The notes under the pieces: model-generated | Told to the model about the DNA's origin: nothing | What the model saw: the letters and a program-made list of their open reading frames with translations, nothing else | Databases searched by the model: none | Part shown: positions 38,001 to 49,512 of the stretch, in pieces | How positions within the stretch are numbered: position 1 is the first letter of the stretch | How the letters are laid out: each line of letters begins with the position of its first letter | Assembly (NCBI GenBank): GCA_963924555.1 | Contig: OZ004588.1 | Span: forward strand, 3,844,001 to 3,908,000 | Source: Crambe crambe | Lineage: Eukaryota; Porifera; Demospongiae; Poecilosclerida; Crambeidae | Direction: 5' to 3' | DNA length: 64,000 nucleotides | Translations under genes and position numbers: made by a program

Positions 38001-39712
38001 CCATAAAATAAATTTTTTTTTTAGTGGACCTCCTGAAGTTCGCTCCCAGACGATATAAAAACGAGAGATGAAGGAAGTGATGTATCTATGTAACCTCCTG
38101 ATTCCTGAGCTTATCAGTAACGGAGATGATAATGAACTTCTCAATACAGAACTTGATGAAACCACCATGCTGTCATCTTTAGTTGTTATGGATACGATAT
38201 AGAATTGTTCATTAGACGCTTTTAGGGCCAGTAACAACACAACATAAAACCAATTCCCATATCCAGAGGTCACATATCTCCATTATCCCTGATCTACCTC
38301 CCTCACTGATATCCTACAGCTCCAATCAAACGGGTTTGAGGCTACATAACTTAGATGCTGTGAATCTGCACTTGTCAAACACAAGCTTAGATCAACAAAA
38401 AACACTGCATGGAAAGGAAGTTGTGTCAGCCTGAGCCCAAAATAGTCATGCGGGTTTGTACAGACACAAAATGTATGTACGAGACAGACAAAAGTTCAAA
38501 CTGAGTTGCTGTTAAAACAACATTCAGGATAACTATGTATGTATGTAATGCATGATCTAACAGGACAGGACATTCGTTGTGTCATGCTTCAATGCATGTG
38601 ACTATAAGATGTCCTGCTATTTCTACTTCTAGCATGTCCTGCTATTTCTACTTCTCGCATGCCCTGTTATTTCTACTTCTAGCATGTCCTGTTATTTATA
38701 CTTCTCGCATGTCCTGTTATTTCTACTGCTTGCATGTCCTGTTATTTCCTAATTATCAATATTCTCTATATTACATAATCCTTTACGGATCTAGAAGTAA
38801 CCACTGGTCCTTTAAGACTCCTTATTACAAACCAAAGCTTCAATGTCATGGAGAACTGGATATGATCGGTCTAGTGCCGTATTAAAATGTCAATGAGAGT
38901 TAATAATTATGGTCAGCCCATGCAGTCATGATCTGAAGGAATGCACAACTTAACCAAATTTTGAATAAAAATTAGCTCATAGCTAGATTGGTTGATCAGC
39001 TCTCTGCTGGTGTTTTGAATATAAAAAGCTAGAAGCATTTCTAGAAGGGTTACATCAGTCATGAGGGAGTGAAGGAAATTCCAAAACACAACTTTTGACA
39101 CTTCAAGGTACAAATAACAAAAGTGAAGAAGTACAAGTGAGTCCTTTTGACCACAAGCCTCAGACATACATGTACATGTGTTTATCTCTTACACACCTTT
39201 TGAACACATGCCTCAGGCATACATGTACATGGTCCCCACATACTTATCTCTTACACACCTTTTGATCACACATATGCCTCAGGCATACGTGTACATGATC
39301 CCCACGTGCTTTTTGACCACATGCCATGTACATGGTCCCCACATGCTTATCTTTTACACACATTTTGACCACATGCCTCAGGCATACATGTACATGGTCC
39401 CTTCTCATAGTTTCCAGTGCCAAGGCTTAAAGGAGGGGCAAACGGAGTCATAAATAAATTTGATTGGTCTTTTCCTTCTTGATGCCCACCAAGTTAGCAC
39501 CACACCCTCACCTTGTATCCGAACTCCAGTTCATCCACAGTCAACATGGTGATGTCATCATCCACTGAAAAAACAGCAGAGGTCAGGTTGCGGTATGGGT
39601 AAAACCGGTTTGACAACTTGTTCTTCTTGCTCCGGATGACTTCAATCGGTTGCTTGATCTTGGGCCAGTTACTTGCTGAGAGAGGGAGGGAGAGGGAGGG
39701 AGGAGAGAGAGG

Positions 39713-39785
<73 letters not shown>

Positions 39786-42700
39786 ATCTCTTGAAGTTTT
39801 AGTTCAGTAAGATCCATTTAATTTGCAATAGAAACATGACTTACGTACCAGGGGGAGGAACCATATCCACTTTGTTCCAAATGACCATTATCTGCATAAC
39901 CAAAGAAAAATTCTCATAAGCTAGAGCTATATATGAACTCACATGACAACATGCTTAGAAGTCACATGACATATCTCTAAAATCACATGACTCACCCTGA
40001 CACAACTGGGAGCTTTTGCCACATTCTCAATGACCTCAAAGAGTCTTTTCACCCGATTATAAGTCAGGATAACTACATAGGAAGGAAAATAGAATTAGTA
40101 TCCACTGCCTTTGCATATAATGATGTAATGCATATGTGCAGATTAGTCATTGACATTGTAGTGTCCCCCACTCTGGATTAAGAAACTTCAATGAAAGTGG
40201 GCTGGGTCTATATGGAATTATATTCTCATGAATATACTTTTGAAAGTACAGCTAGGGAGACTCTGCCATTGGATACATTCAACTTTGTACTTTAGTACTC
40301 TTAGTCTACCATATGCTTCATGATTGCCAATACGTAGCTTTGGGGCAGAATTTCAGCATAGAGATAGCATGCTTGAGAAATGGATAAGCTTCTAGCTAAT
40401 ACCTTTGGGGAAAAAGGGGGCCATCTCGTAACCAATGAAATGAAATAACCAAAGCACTGCTTATATATGTGCATATGCACATAAATATACATTCCACTTC
40501 ACCCAAACTCCCAAAGTAGCAGACATTTAGTTTCATACCGCCAGTGAAGCTTGCATACCTGCAGTGAATCCTTCATCCTCAGACGGTCTCAGGAAAGCCA
40601 GTTCTCTAGCCGTGTGAGAAACCTGAATTATTAAAACACACACAGTCTGAGTACATACAGTGGGGGCTACCTCTTAATGAACATGTTTAAGAATGAGAAT
40701 GAGAGGGGGTGGCTTCATTTCAGGGGGTGAATACCTTTCCTATTGCAATGCTGGGACACAGAAAAGGTGAGGGAATTCATAATTGAAGGGTTCCACTCAC
40801 TGTATAGGACTGGGGGTGAACTAATACACATCTCTATTGCAATGCTAGGACAGAGAGTTCATAATTGAAGGGTTCCACTCACTGTATAGGACTGGGGGTG
40901 AACTAATACACATCTCTATTGCAATGCTAGGACAGGGAGTTCATAATTGAAGGGTTCCACTCACTGTATAGGACTGGGGGTGAACTAATACACATCTCTA
41001 TTGCAATGCTGGGACAGGGAGTTCATAATTGAAGGGTTCCACTCACTGTATAGGACTGGGAGTGAACTAATACACATCTCTATTGCAATGCTGGGACACA
41101 GAAAAAGTGTTTGCACTTCAGGGAGTTCATAATTGAAGGGTTCCACTCACTTCACTGTACAGGACTACCGTAGCTTTCCATGCAGAAATGTTTGACACTA
41201 ATCCCATTCCCCTGATGGACATGAATAGATAAAGACAAAATACTGCTGAGTGCTTAATTATAAGCTGTCATGTGATGCAATGTTACATCACTGCAAACCC
41301 CACAACCACTCATCAATAATAGTTAATGAATATTATTAGCATCTCCTATGAATTTCTATGTATTGATGGTGCAATGTTCTTTGCCTACCTCATATCCTTT
41401 ATTCCACCACTACACGAAATAAACAAACAAGGTGTCACATGATCATAAAGATAGAATAGACTCACTTACGTCATAATTTTTCACTGAAATGGGGAAAACC
41501 CTTTCATTTATAACATCCATAGTCGTCATGGCAATCCTTGCAATGGAACTGAAGTGGTTTTTGTATAGAAAGAGGACCTGTTTTCTCCATTCAACTACCA
41601 TTTCCTTGGGTATAGTTTGTAATTTAGCAACCACTTCATCCAGGTCACATGACAGGCACATGATCGAAGCTAACGTCCAATCCAACACTTCAGAGAAAGG
41701 AAGAATCTCATCACCAGTTAACACAGGAATACAACCCTGCAAAATATACAAACTCCATTCATTTACAAATCAGATACAGTATCTCAATTCCATTCCAATA
41801 CAGTATCTCATGTCCATTCCAAAATGGTGTCTCACTTTATGTACATACCAACTTACTGTCATCATCACATCTGTGAAATCCAGTGCTCTCAATCCAATAT
41901 CAGATGCCAGCAAACAAAACCGTGAACTCTAGAACACAGATGTATGTATGTCAGAAAAAGAACTATTCAATAGGGTTTCTCAAGTAAACAGACACACACA
42001 AGAAAAGGGGTTTGCATTTCAGAAAGTCCACATCGAGACTACATTACACACAATTACATGCCTACATAACATGCCCACCTTTGCTTAACATTCTTTTGAC
42101 CTGACATATCAGAGGAATTGCTTTGGGTCTTACCACATAGCTACTTAATGGGTAGCTTGTATTACAGATAGAGCTGATTCAGAGAAAATAATCACTTTGC
42201 ATATACTGAAACTCACCAACAGAACTTCAGGAAACGGGTAGGTACGGTCATTTTTGTAGCCACACCTCCTGCGAGGGAGCTGGTTGACAGGGATGTTGGG
42301 ACAGATAGTTTGGAGAAACAGGAGCTCATGCCATCCAATGTGTCGACTCTGAGAAAACTCTCCACGGGTGATGATAGTCAAGAGGCGTGGCCTATTGCTA
42401 AGGGATGGCATATGAAGTTAGTGGTGATAACCTCTGTCAAGTTAAATTAAAATTCCAGCGCTTTGCATCAGTATGGATTTTTTGTCCTGATAAACAAATA
42501 ATGACCAGACATGCCAATATTGGCCGGGAAATGTCAGGTATCAGGCTGTTACTGAAATTCATACCTTAAAAGTGTCCTGGGACACCATTATACTAAAGAC
42601 ACTAAAGGATACCTGCAAACTCTTACCTAGTGAAGGCTTTTTCAAATAGTGGTTCACTCCTTGTCATGGGATTGTAGACTGGAATACTCACATCAAATCC

Positions 42701-43575
42701 AGATCTGTAGCTAGACGGTGCAAACCCAGCTACTGCCAACATGGACTGCATAATCAAGTATCCAAAGGGTGTGGTACATTCTAGTATTAATGCTCAATAG
42801 TACATACCTTGCCATAGTAATAATCGGGGGTGCCATTGAAACCTGGAGCTTTCCCAGGGAGCATATTGAACAGCAGATAATTTTCTCCATCCTGCCACCT
42901 AGTTGGTAAAGATCGTCAAAATACAGCTACTTAGTATGGGTCGACCGGTCATTAAGGTAGGAAAAGGGTCATCATATTCACAAACACACAAAGAAAATTA
43001 TCATTTTGTAGTCCAGGCCAGAGAGATCCCTGATAATTATCACACCTACTCACTCACTGAGGAAGACTGTTAAGCAGTACCGACATGGTATTCACTTCCA
43101 CAGAATCCCGACTCAGAGTGTCCAGAGGGGGGATGAAAGCACAAGCCTTTGAAGGATCCTTTACATGGTAGCGACTCTCCTTCACAGCTTCAACCAACTC
43201 CAAATATTCCACTGATACTTCTGGCAAAACAGGTCCTGGGGTCTGGGGTCCCTGGAATCTATACCACTCTCCAATATGTACCCCTATGGCATCGTCCCGT
43301 GAGAGCACACATCGGTTGATATCAAAGCACATGTGAAAACGACAATTGGTCTTTTGCCAGCGATCAGCTCGGCTCAAGTCCATGAGTTTCAGCTGCACTA
43401 TCGGATGAGAGAGAGACAACGTAGAAGTAGTGGTTGGCCAATACTGAGTTATGAACACTATACAGAGCAGGACCACCAGAACCAGACATGATATATTTCT
43501 AAGCTTTAATTTAGCTTGAAAAGGTAGCATTTTCTTTTGTACAAGCAGTGCATGCAGGCACTTAGTTAGTCCCAT
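23013..43575 (-). CDS. EXT2: Exostosin-2, heparan sulfate co-polymerase
   Basis: Thirteen exons (43058-43575, 42808-42898, 42627-42745, 42217-42397, 41857-41928, 41470-41736, 40559-40622, 39996-40072, 39849-39891, 39512-39675, 37003-37200, 36502-36630, 23013-23234) give 714 aa, nearly the length of human EXT2 (718). With EXT1 it elongates heparan sulfate in the Golgi by adding alternating GlcA and GlcNAc. Residues about 29-46 form the type II signal anchor ([12 protein letters not shown]). Next come the exostosin domain ([29 protein letters not shown]) and the GT64 domain with the DDD metal-binding motif at 516-518 ([19 protein letters not shown]), LTGAAFYHK and [14 protein letters not shown]. 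The C terminus, [10 protein letters not shown] to ERDECINIF and YPDMGEL, is specific to EXT2 rather than EXT1 or EXTL. The donor before the last intron is GTTAGC, weak but in phase. The gene diverges from IYD. Confidence 0.95.
25988..26044 (+). repeat. (GA)n microsatellite
   Basis: About 28 uninterrupted GA units inside the last EXT2 intron. Open frames across it encode Arg-Glu or Ser-Leu dipeptide runs and are not genes. Confidence 0.95.
26281..26314 (+). repeat. AATAAA followed by a poly(A) run
   Basis: CAATAAAGAAAAAG leads into about 20 A. A polyadenylation signal directly before an A-run is what the 3' end of a retroposed transcript or SINE looks like. No coding sequence or clear target-site duplication was identified upstream, so this stays tentative. 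Confidence 0.35.
30555..30895 (+). repeat. Degenerate tandem repeat, GTGGACACTATTAAAAAGGTTCCTGATTAT type
   Basis: Six or more imperfect copies of a 30-55 bp unit containing GGACACTAT, a run of A and GGTTCCT. Wording resembles the CCTCTGAATAATGGACAC family elsewhere in the window, so it may be an expanded fragment of that element. It is in the last EXT2 intron. Confidence 0.65.
38618..38748 (+). repeat. Minisatellite, about 25-bp unit, five copies
   Basis: The unit reads GCATGTCCTGYTATTTCTAC followed by TTCTA or TTCTC. It lies in the EXT2 intron between the exons at 37003-37200 and 39512-39675. Confidence 0.85.
39150..39402 (+). repeat. Minisatellite, about 60-bp unit, four imperfect copies
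   Basis: Repeated words are CTTATCTYTTACACACCTTT, TGACCACATGCC, TCAGGCATACATGTACATG and GGTCCCCACATGC. One copy is truncated. Same EXT2 intron as the 25-bp minisatellite. Confidence 0.8.
39676..39781 (+). repeat. (GGGA)n/(GA)n tract forming an EXT2 splice-acceptor region
   Basis: On the coding strand this reads as roughly 100 nt of CT and CCCT repeats ending in CTCTCAG, directly before the EXT2 exon that starts at 39675. The microsatellite acts as an extended polypyrimidine tract. Confidence 0.9.
40737..41155 (+). repeat. Satellite-like tandem repeat, about 80-bp unit, five copies
   Basis: Each unit carries GGGTGAACTAATACACATCT, CTATTGCAATGCTRGGACA, GAGTTCATAATTGAAGGG and TTCCACTCACTGTATAGGAC. 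Central copies are almost identical, so the expansion is recent. It lies in the EXT2 intron between 40622 and 41470 and has no coding capacity. Confidence 0.9.
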
Positions 43576-43791
43576 GCCATCACCAGGATTCCTCTGGCTT
43601 AGAAACCAGTAATCTCTTTCGACCGCTCATCTCCGTAGCTCTCCCTAGTCTCGCGGATAATCTGTCCCTAGATACTCCGTACTGTAGATCTATCCGTTTT
43701 GATGACAGTTCAGATCAGGTGTTAAACGATTATTGTTTATTTCAAAATTTCTTACTATAAAATTAGTGATGCATAATTAGAGCAAAAAGCA
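43576..43791. promoter_or_regulatory. Divergent intergenic region between EXT2 and IYD
   Basis: Start codons of the two genes are 216 bp apart and face away from each other, so the promoters must lie here or overlap the 5' untranslated regions. I see no TATA box at a standard distance and no strong consensus site. Shared control is inferred from spacing only. Confidence 0.4.
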
Positions 43792-44694
43792 ATGGTGATG
43801 TCTCTCGTGGCTCCTTTGGTCGCAGCCTACTGGCTACACATCATCGCCGCAGGTCTCCTACTAGCAGTGTCTTATCTTCTCCTACATCGAACAAGTAACA
43901 ACAAAGGTACTCCAGCAAGCCTGCCCCGCCCCCAGGCAGAATCTCGCTTCAAAGATAAAGGAGATAACCCATTGGCAGAATTCGAGGAGGAGAAACAAGA
44001 CCCCTCTCAGGCTCCGCCCCTCCACTCAAAGGACACACCCCATATCCCTTACACACCCCAACGTTTCTCTGCAGACAATATGATATTGAAGTCCAGGGAG
44101 TACTACAGGACTCTTAATAAACGTCGTTCTGTTCGATTTTTCAGCAAGGAGTCAGTCCCACTAGAAGTCATAGAGAATGTAGTGAGAGCAGCAGGTACTG
44201 CTCCCTCAGGGGCCCACTGCGAACCCTGGACGTTTGTCGTTATCAGAGACCCCAAGATAAAGTCACAGATTCGAGACATCGTGGAGCAAGAAGAGTACTT
44301 AAACTACGATCGGAGGATGGGAGATAAGTGGGTGAATGATCTCCAGTTCGTCCGTACCACCAACGAGAAGCTGTACCTCGAGGAAGCCCCTTATATTATA
44401 ATTATAATGAAGCAGCAGTATCATATTGGAGAGGGTAGGGTGAGACACCCTCATTACTATTATGAAATTAGCACGGCCATTGCAGCTGGCTTTCTTCTCA
44501 CTGCCATACACATGGCTGGGTTGGTTACTGTGACAACCACACCCCTGAATGCAGGGGTCGCTCTGCGGGAGCTGTTGGGAAGGCCAGACAGTGAGAAAGT
44601 AATGTTGCTGTTGCCAGTTGGTTTTCCAGCAGAAGATGCAACTGTGCCAGACATATCAAGAAAACCACTAGAACAAATTATGGTCATCAAATGA
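43792..44694 (+). CDS. IYD: Iodotyrosine deiodinase (flavin nitroreductase-like), intronless
   Basis: One uninterrupted 300-codon frame. The enzyme uses FMN and reducing equivalents to remove halide from halotyrosines. Residues about 7-31 form an N-terminal membrane anchor (LVAAYWLHIIAAGLLLAV), then a 70-residue linker, then the nitroreductase fold: KRRSVRFF (109-117, FMN phosphate contact), AAGTAPSGAHCEPWTFVV, MGDKWVNDL, and near the C terminus AGLVTVTTTPLN, LGRPDSEKVMLLLPVGFP and KPLEQIMV. The substrate-clamping trio of mammalian IYD (Glu157, Tyr161, Lys182) aligns with Glu168, Tyr172 and Lys193 at identical spacing, arguing for true halotyrosine activity rather than a generic nitroreductase. 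It has no introns although its neighbours have many. An alternative start is Met3. It diverges from EXT2 and converges on HINT with 69 bp between stops. Confidence 0.95.
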   Translation: MVMSLVAPLVAAYWLHIIAAGLLLAVSYLLLHRTSNNKGTPASLPRPQAESRFKDKGDNPLAEFEEEKQDPSQAPPLHSKDTPHIPYTPQRFSADNMILKSREYYRTLNKRRSVRFFSKESVPLEVIENVVRAAGTAPSGAHCEPWTFVVIRDPKIKSQIRDIVEQEEYLNYDRRMGDKWVNDLQFVRTTNEKLYLEEAPYIIIIMKQQYHIGEGRVRHPHYYYEISTAIAAGFLLTAIHMAGLVTVTTTPLNAGVALRELLGRPDSEKVMLLLPVGFPAEDATVPDISRKPLEQIMVIK

Positions 44695-44763
44695 TTGTAA
44701 AACTCAGAAAACTGGACTTTGAAATTTATAATTTTTGTATTGCCTGAAGTTAATGATAAATGT

Positions 44764-45637
<874 letters not shown>

Positions 45638-46003
45638 GGAGATGCCGACAGTTATGGAAGCATTGATTCACAGGGAGTGCTAGTGCAACCAGTACACACC
45701 CTCCGTATATATCTGCCACCAGCCGACCCACGAGGAAAGAAGGTGGTTGGCTGCCTACCTTTGACTAAAGTAAAATCCTGCAAAACAAAGTTTTCTTGCA
45801 TCAACAAAAAATCTTCTTGATAAATAATTTATGGCCATTATGCACGTGGATTGGTAAAGTGTCGTCATAGATAGTGTCCTACGGATCGAATGTGGTAAAG
45901 GATCGACTACATCACCGGTATGTATACGTATATGTACATGTATATGTATGGCTGGGAAGTCTAGACACAGATACCGGAATGCTTTTCTGCCTTTCAAGCA
46001 TCA
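45638..46003. promoter_or_regulatory. Divergent intergenic region between HINT and PAH
   Basis: 366 bp between the predicted start codons. It contains a TATGTACATGTATATGTATGG-type alternating stretch near 45920-45950. No clear core promoter element was identified on either strand. Confidence 0.35.
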
Positions 46004-49000
46004 ATGGCAGAGAAGATGGCGCAGTCGGTCATAGTAACTCTGTCTTCTGGTGTAGGCGAGATTATCTCGGCTCTGACTGAATTCCAGGTAAGCTAAACAT
46101 TCGATGTCGGTGACTCATGATTGATCTCTAGCTACACTTTTAATAGAAATTGAAGATCGATCTTAAGCACTTGGAGTCAAGGCCTGCCAAATGTAACGAC
46201 TCTACTAGTGATTCCTCAGGAGATAGAGGAAATGCCCGCATTGATTACTTCATCGAATTTGTCTCTCCATCGAGGGATCTTAGCGATGTCCTCATGGCTA
46301 ATCTTAAGAAGATAGCTCTCAAGGTATCACTTTTATCAGTGGTAATGGGGCCAGAAAAGCCATGGTTCCCTCAACACATCTCTACCCTACACCGATGCTG
46401 CACTAACCTGTTCAAATATGGAGAGCAGCTGAGCCCAGATCATCCTGGATATGGTGATTCAGAGTACGTGGAGAGGAGAAAAGTCATTGCTCAAGTTGCC
46501 AACGATTATACATAGTGAGAAAGAAGCAGTAGATTCATTTGACAGAGCAGAAAATTGATGTATTCAATGGATGACTCTTACTTTTTCACTCTTTTATGTA
46601 GTGGTGATAGAATTCCACGCATAGAATACACACAACAGGAGATCAAAACCTGGTGAGTTGGTAATACGATAACAGACAAGATGATGCTCTGATTAACCAC
46701 ACTTTGTGTATGTGTTATTGTGTTTTTACCTTAGGGGCGAGGTCTTTCGTAACCAGACCAAACTGTATTCTACGCATGCTTGCAAGGAGTACAACCATAG
46801 TTTTCCCGGGCTCTTTTCTGCCTGCGGCTACAGGTCAGTAAGAATGAAAGTGAAGGGCACGGCAACAATGATTACTCCAAAGTTGTGTTCCTAGCCATTG
46901 CTTGCGTTGTCAAACCTGTGAGTGAATGTGTGTGTCAAACAGTAAGCTTTCTTGCCTTCCTAGTGCGTGTATTACTATGCTGTTCTCCCCTAGCTACATA
47001 AAGTTGCTACATAAAGTTGTTTCAACAAGAGGTTGGTAAGGTTTGGGGAATTCTATGGTTTACACAACTGCATGGATTGTATAGGACATGAAAGGATCGG
47101 GTTTCTTAGGTCCTTGTAAGCCACTACCTATTTCTCATTCCTTATGGCTGAAATCTACAGTAGTTCAAAATTGCTTGCTCTTGCCTTTTCTTTCAGAGAG
47201 GACAATATTCCTCAATTGGAGGATGTTTCTCAATACTTAAGGGCTCAGACAGGCTGGCAGCTCTGGCCTGTGCTTGGCTGGATCACATCTAGAGATTTCT
47301 TGAATGCTCTTGCCTTCAGAGTGTTCCCCACAAGCCAGTTCATCCGCCACCACTCAAGTCCACTGTACACTCCTGAACCGTACGTAACCATCTCTAATAA
47401 GGACGCCTTTCTAATAGGGATGCCTCTCTAATAGGGACACCTCTCCAATAAGGATGCCTCTCTAATAGGGACACCTCTCTAATGAGAATTCCCTTCTAAT
47501 GAGGGACCTTTCTAATGTGGATGCCCTTCTAATAGGACACCTGTCTAATAGAGGATGCCCCTCTAATAGGGACACCTCTCTAATGAAGATGTTAGGGGCA
47601 CCTCTCTAATGAGGATGCCCCTCTAATAAGGACATCTCTAATAAGGATGCCCCTCTAATAAGGACACCTCTAATAAGGATGCCCCTCTAATAGGGACACC
47701 TCTAAGGATGGATAGGACCTGAATAGTCTGCATTTTAGAGTCACATTGTAATGATTCCTTATCCATTATTGTCTAATGTTATACCAATTGTTGTAGTGAT
47801 ATTTGCCATGAGCTGATGGGTCATGCTCCTCTGTTCTGTGATCCATGCTTTGCTCAATTTTCTCAAGTAAGTAATGCAATAATGTGCAGCTGAGGTTTGT
47901 TTCACCAATGATCTTTACGGCAGGAAATTGGTCTCGCTTCACTGGGGATTTCTGATGAATGGATAGAGAAGCTGGCCTCTGTGAGTGTCTATATTTTTTG
48001 GAACCCCAGGTCCTCTCTCCATACCATAATCAGAGCTGGAATTGTCATGAGATAGAAATTAAGATTTGTAGACACAAAGAGAGAGAGAGAGATGCTTCTT
48101 CTACCAGTATACGACTGTCTGCTCCAACATTTTGGTACCTTGTGGTGAGAGAGAGAGAGAGAGAGAGATATCCACACTTCAATTTTGCATAATCCACACT
48201 TCGATTTTGCAAAAGACATGAATTTTTTAACCCCAAAAAGTTATACTATACAGTATGAAACCACCAATAATTATTTTAATCATTAACTGCACTGCAGCTG
48301 TACTGGTATACTGTGGAGTTTGGTATGGTAGAAGAAAATGGCAGTGCCAAGGCCTATGGTGCAGGACTGCTCTCTAGTTGCCAAGAGCTCCAGCATTGTG
48401 TGTCGGACACTCCTGAGAGACATGCATTTGAGATTGAAAAAGCCATAGCCACTACCCACCCAGAAACTGGTCTACAACCACTCTACTTTGTGGCTGAGAG
48501 TATTGAAGATATGAGGAACAAACTGATGTGAGCATTGATCATTGGGTGTTCACTTCAGGACATCCCTCTAATTGGGCACTGGTCTGCTAATGAACCTTTG
48601 AAACTTGGGACCCAACCTTTTGTCCTTTGTAGAGAGGTTGTCTTCTTTTGGAGGTTATTTTGTAAATTGAGTTGATACATCAACAGGTTATTCACCTCTG
48701 ATATACCGTAATCGTATAAATTTTCAGTGGGGTTTTATTTTCGTTTTGTTTTTGTTTTTGTTTTTCGTAGTCGTGGCGTCGCCAGCCCAGCTTTTTTTCT
48801 TCTTGGGGGACTATCTAGATTTCTCTGTAGTAGCCACGAATCATGAGAAGGTAGCCTTGGCCCCAGCAGCAGGCAATGATATAGCCATTATGCGCATGCA
48901 TTATTTTCCATGTACTTGCTACGAAAATTAGACCTGCGAAAAATTTTAATTATAGGAACAGCTCCAGAAATCATGAAATTTTAAACCTCCAAAATTTATA

Positions 49001-49324
49001 TGATTACGGTAAGGACGTCCCTCTAATTAGGCACTGGTCTGACCACACACTATATACAAACCTCTGAAACTTGGGACCCAACCTTTTATCCTTCGTAGAG
49101 AGGGTGTCTCCTTTTGGAGGTGTATTTCATGAAGATAATTTTACTATTCGATTTCCTGCAGTGATTTCTCAAAGCACATCCCTAGAGACTTTGCTTTGAA
49201 CTATGACCCTTATACACAGTCTATCGCTGTCCTTGATTCTACAAAGGAAGTGGAGAAACTAGCCAAAGAAGTCCAGCATCAAACCACCCTCCTCCATCAA
49301 TCAATAACAAAACTGAACAAGTAA
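46004..49324 (+). CDS. PAH: Phenylalanine 4-hydroxylase (aromatic amino-acid hydroxylase)
   Basis: Nine exons (46004-46087, 46147-46514, 46602-46652, 46735-46833, 47197-47379, 47797-47866, 47924-47980, 48298-48527, 49162-49324) give 434 aa. The enzyme hydroxylates phenylalanine to tyrosine using tetrahydrobiopterin, iron and O2. Residues about 8-92 form the ACT-like regulatory domain ([24 protein letters not shown]). The catalytic domain contains [71 protein letters not shown] and [10 protein letters not shown]. The iron ligands His266, His271 and Glu311 correspond to human His285, His290 and Glu330, all with the same offset of 19. A C-terminal helix ([19 protein letters not shown]) suits tetramerisation. 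[12 protein letters not shown] and YWYTVEFG resemble PAH more than tyrosine or tryptophan hydroxylase, but substrate range in early animals is not certain. It converges on CEP290. Confidence 0.95.
47395..47710 (+). repeat. Minisatellite of GGACACCTCTCTAATAA type in PAH intron 5
   Basis: About 17 short units of 16-19 bp alternate GGGACACCTCTCTAATA and AGGATGCCTCTCTAATA. The wording is the same as the CACCTCTCTGTAAAGGACAC core of the MITE-like family, suggesting that this array grew from such a fragment. Confidence 0.85.
48545..49130 (+). repeat. Duplicated repeat segment in PAH intron 8
   Basis: A segment with CCCTCTAATTGGGCACTGGTCTG, AAACTTGGGACCCAACCTTTT and CTTTTGGAGGT occurs at about 48560-48655 and again at about 49013-49125 with few changes. 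A separate inverted-repeat element (48704-49011) lies exactly between the two copies. Confidence 0.75.
48704..49011. mobile_element. MITE with Tc1/mariner-type TA ends (308 bp)
   Basis: The left end TACCGTAATCGTATAAATTTT is the reverse complement, with one mismatch, of the right end AAAATTTATATGATTACGGTA. Both ends begin with TA, as expected for the TA target duplication of Tc1/mariner elements. No transposase frame is inside, so it is non-autonomous. It sits in PAH intron 8. Confidence 0.75.
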
Positions 49325-49512
49325 ATAGTTATTTGCCACGAACTTCAATGCTGCGTATTGTTTCAATCATGTATTTCACCCTCATTTTCTCCTTTATAAT
49401 CATCTGAATTTGATAGTGACAGAGATTGTACAAAGATGTTAACCTTTTGACTGTACATGTGTGAGTGCAGTATTGCTGAAGTAAGGGCCGGGTTGCACAT
49501 GTCATTTTTGTG

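Noticed and set aside
40737..41155. CRISPR-like regular repeats
   Set aside because: The units are directly adjacent with no unique spacers, and the host is an animal; this is a satellite array.
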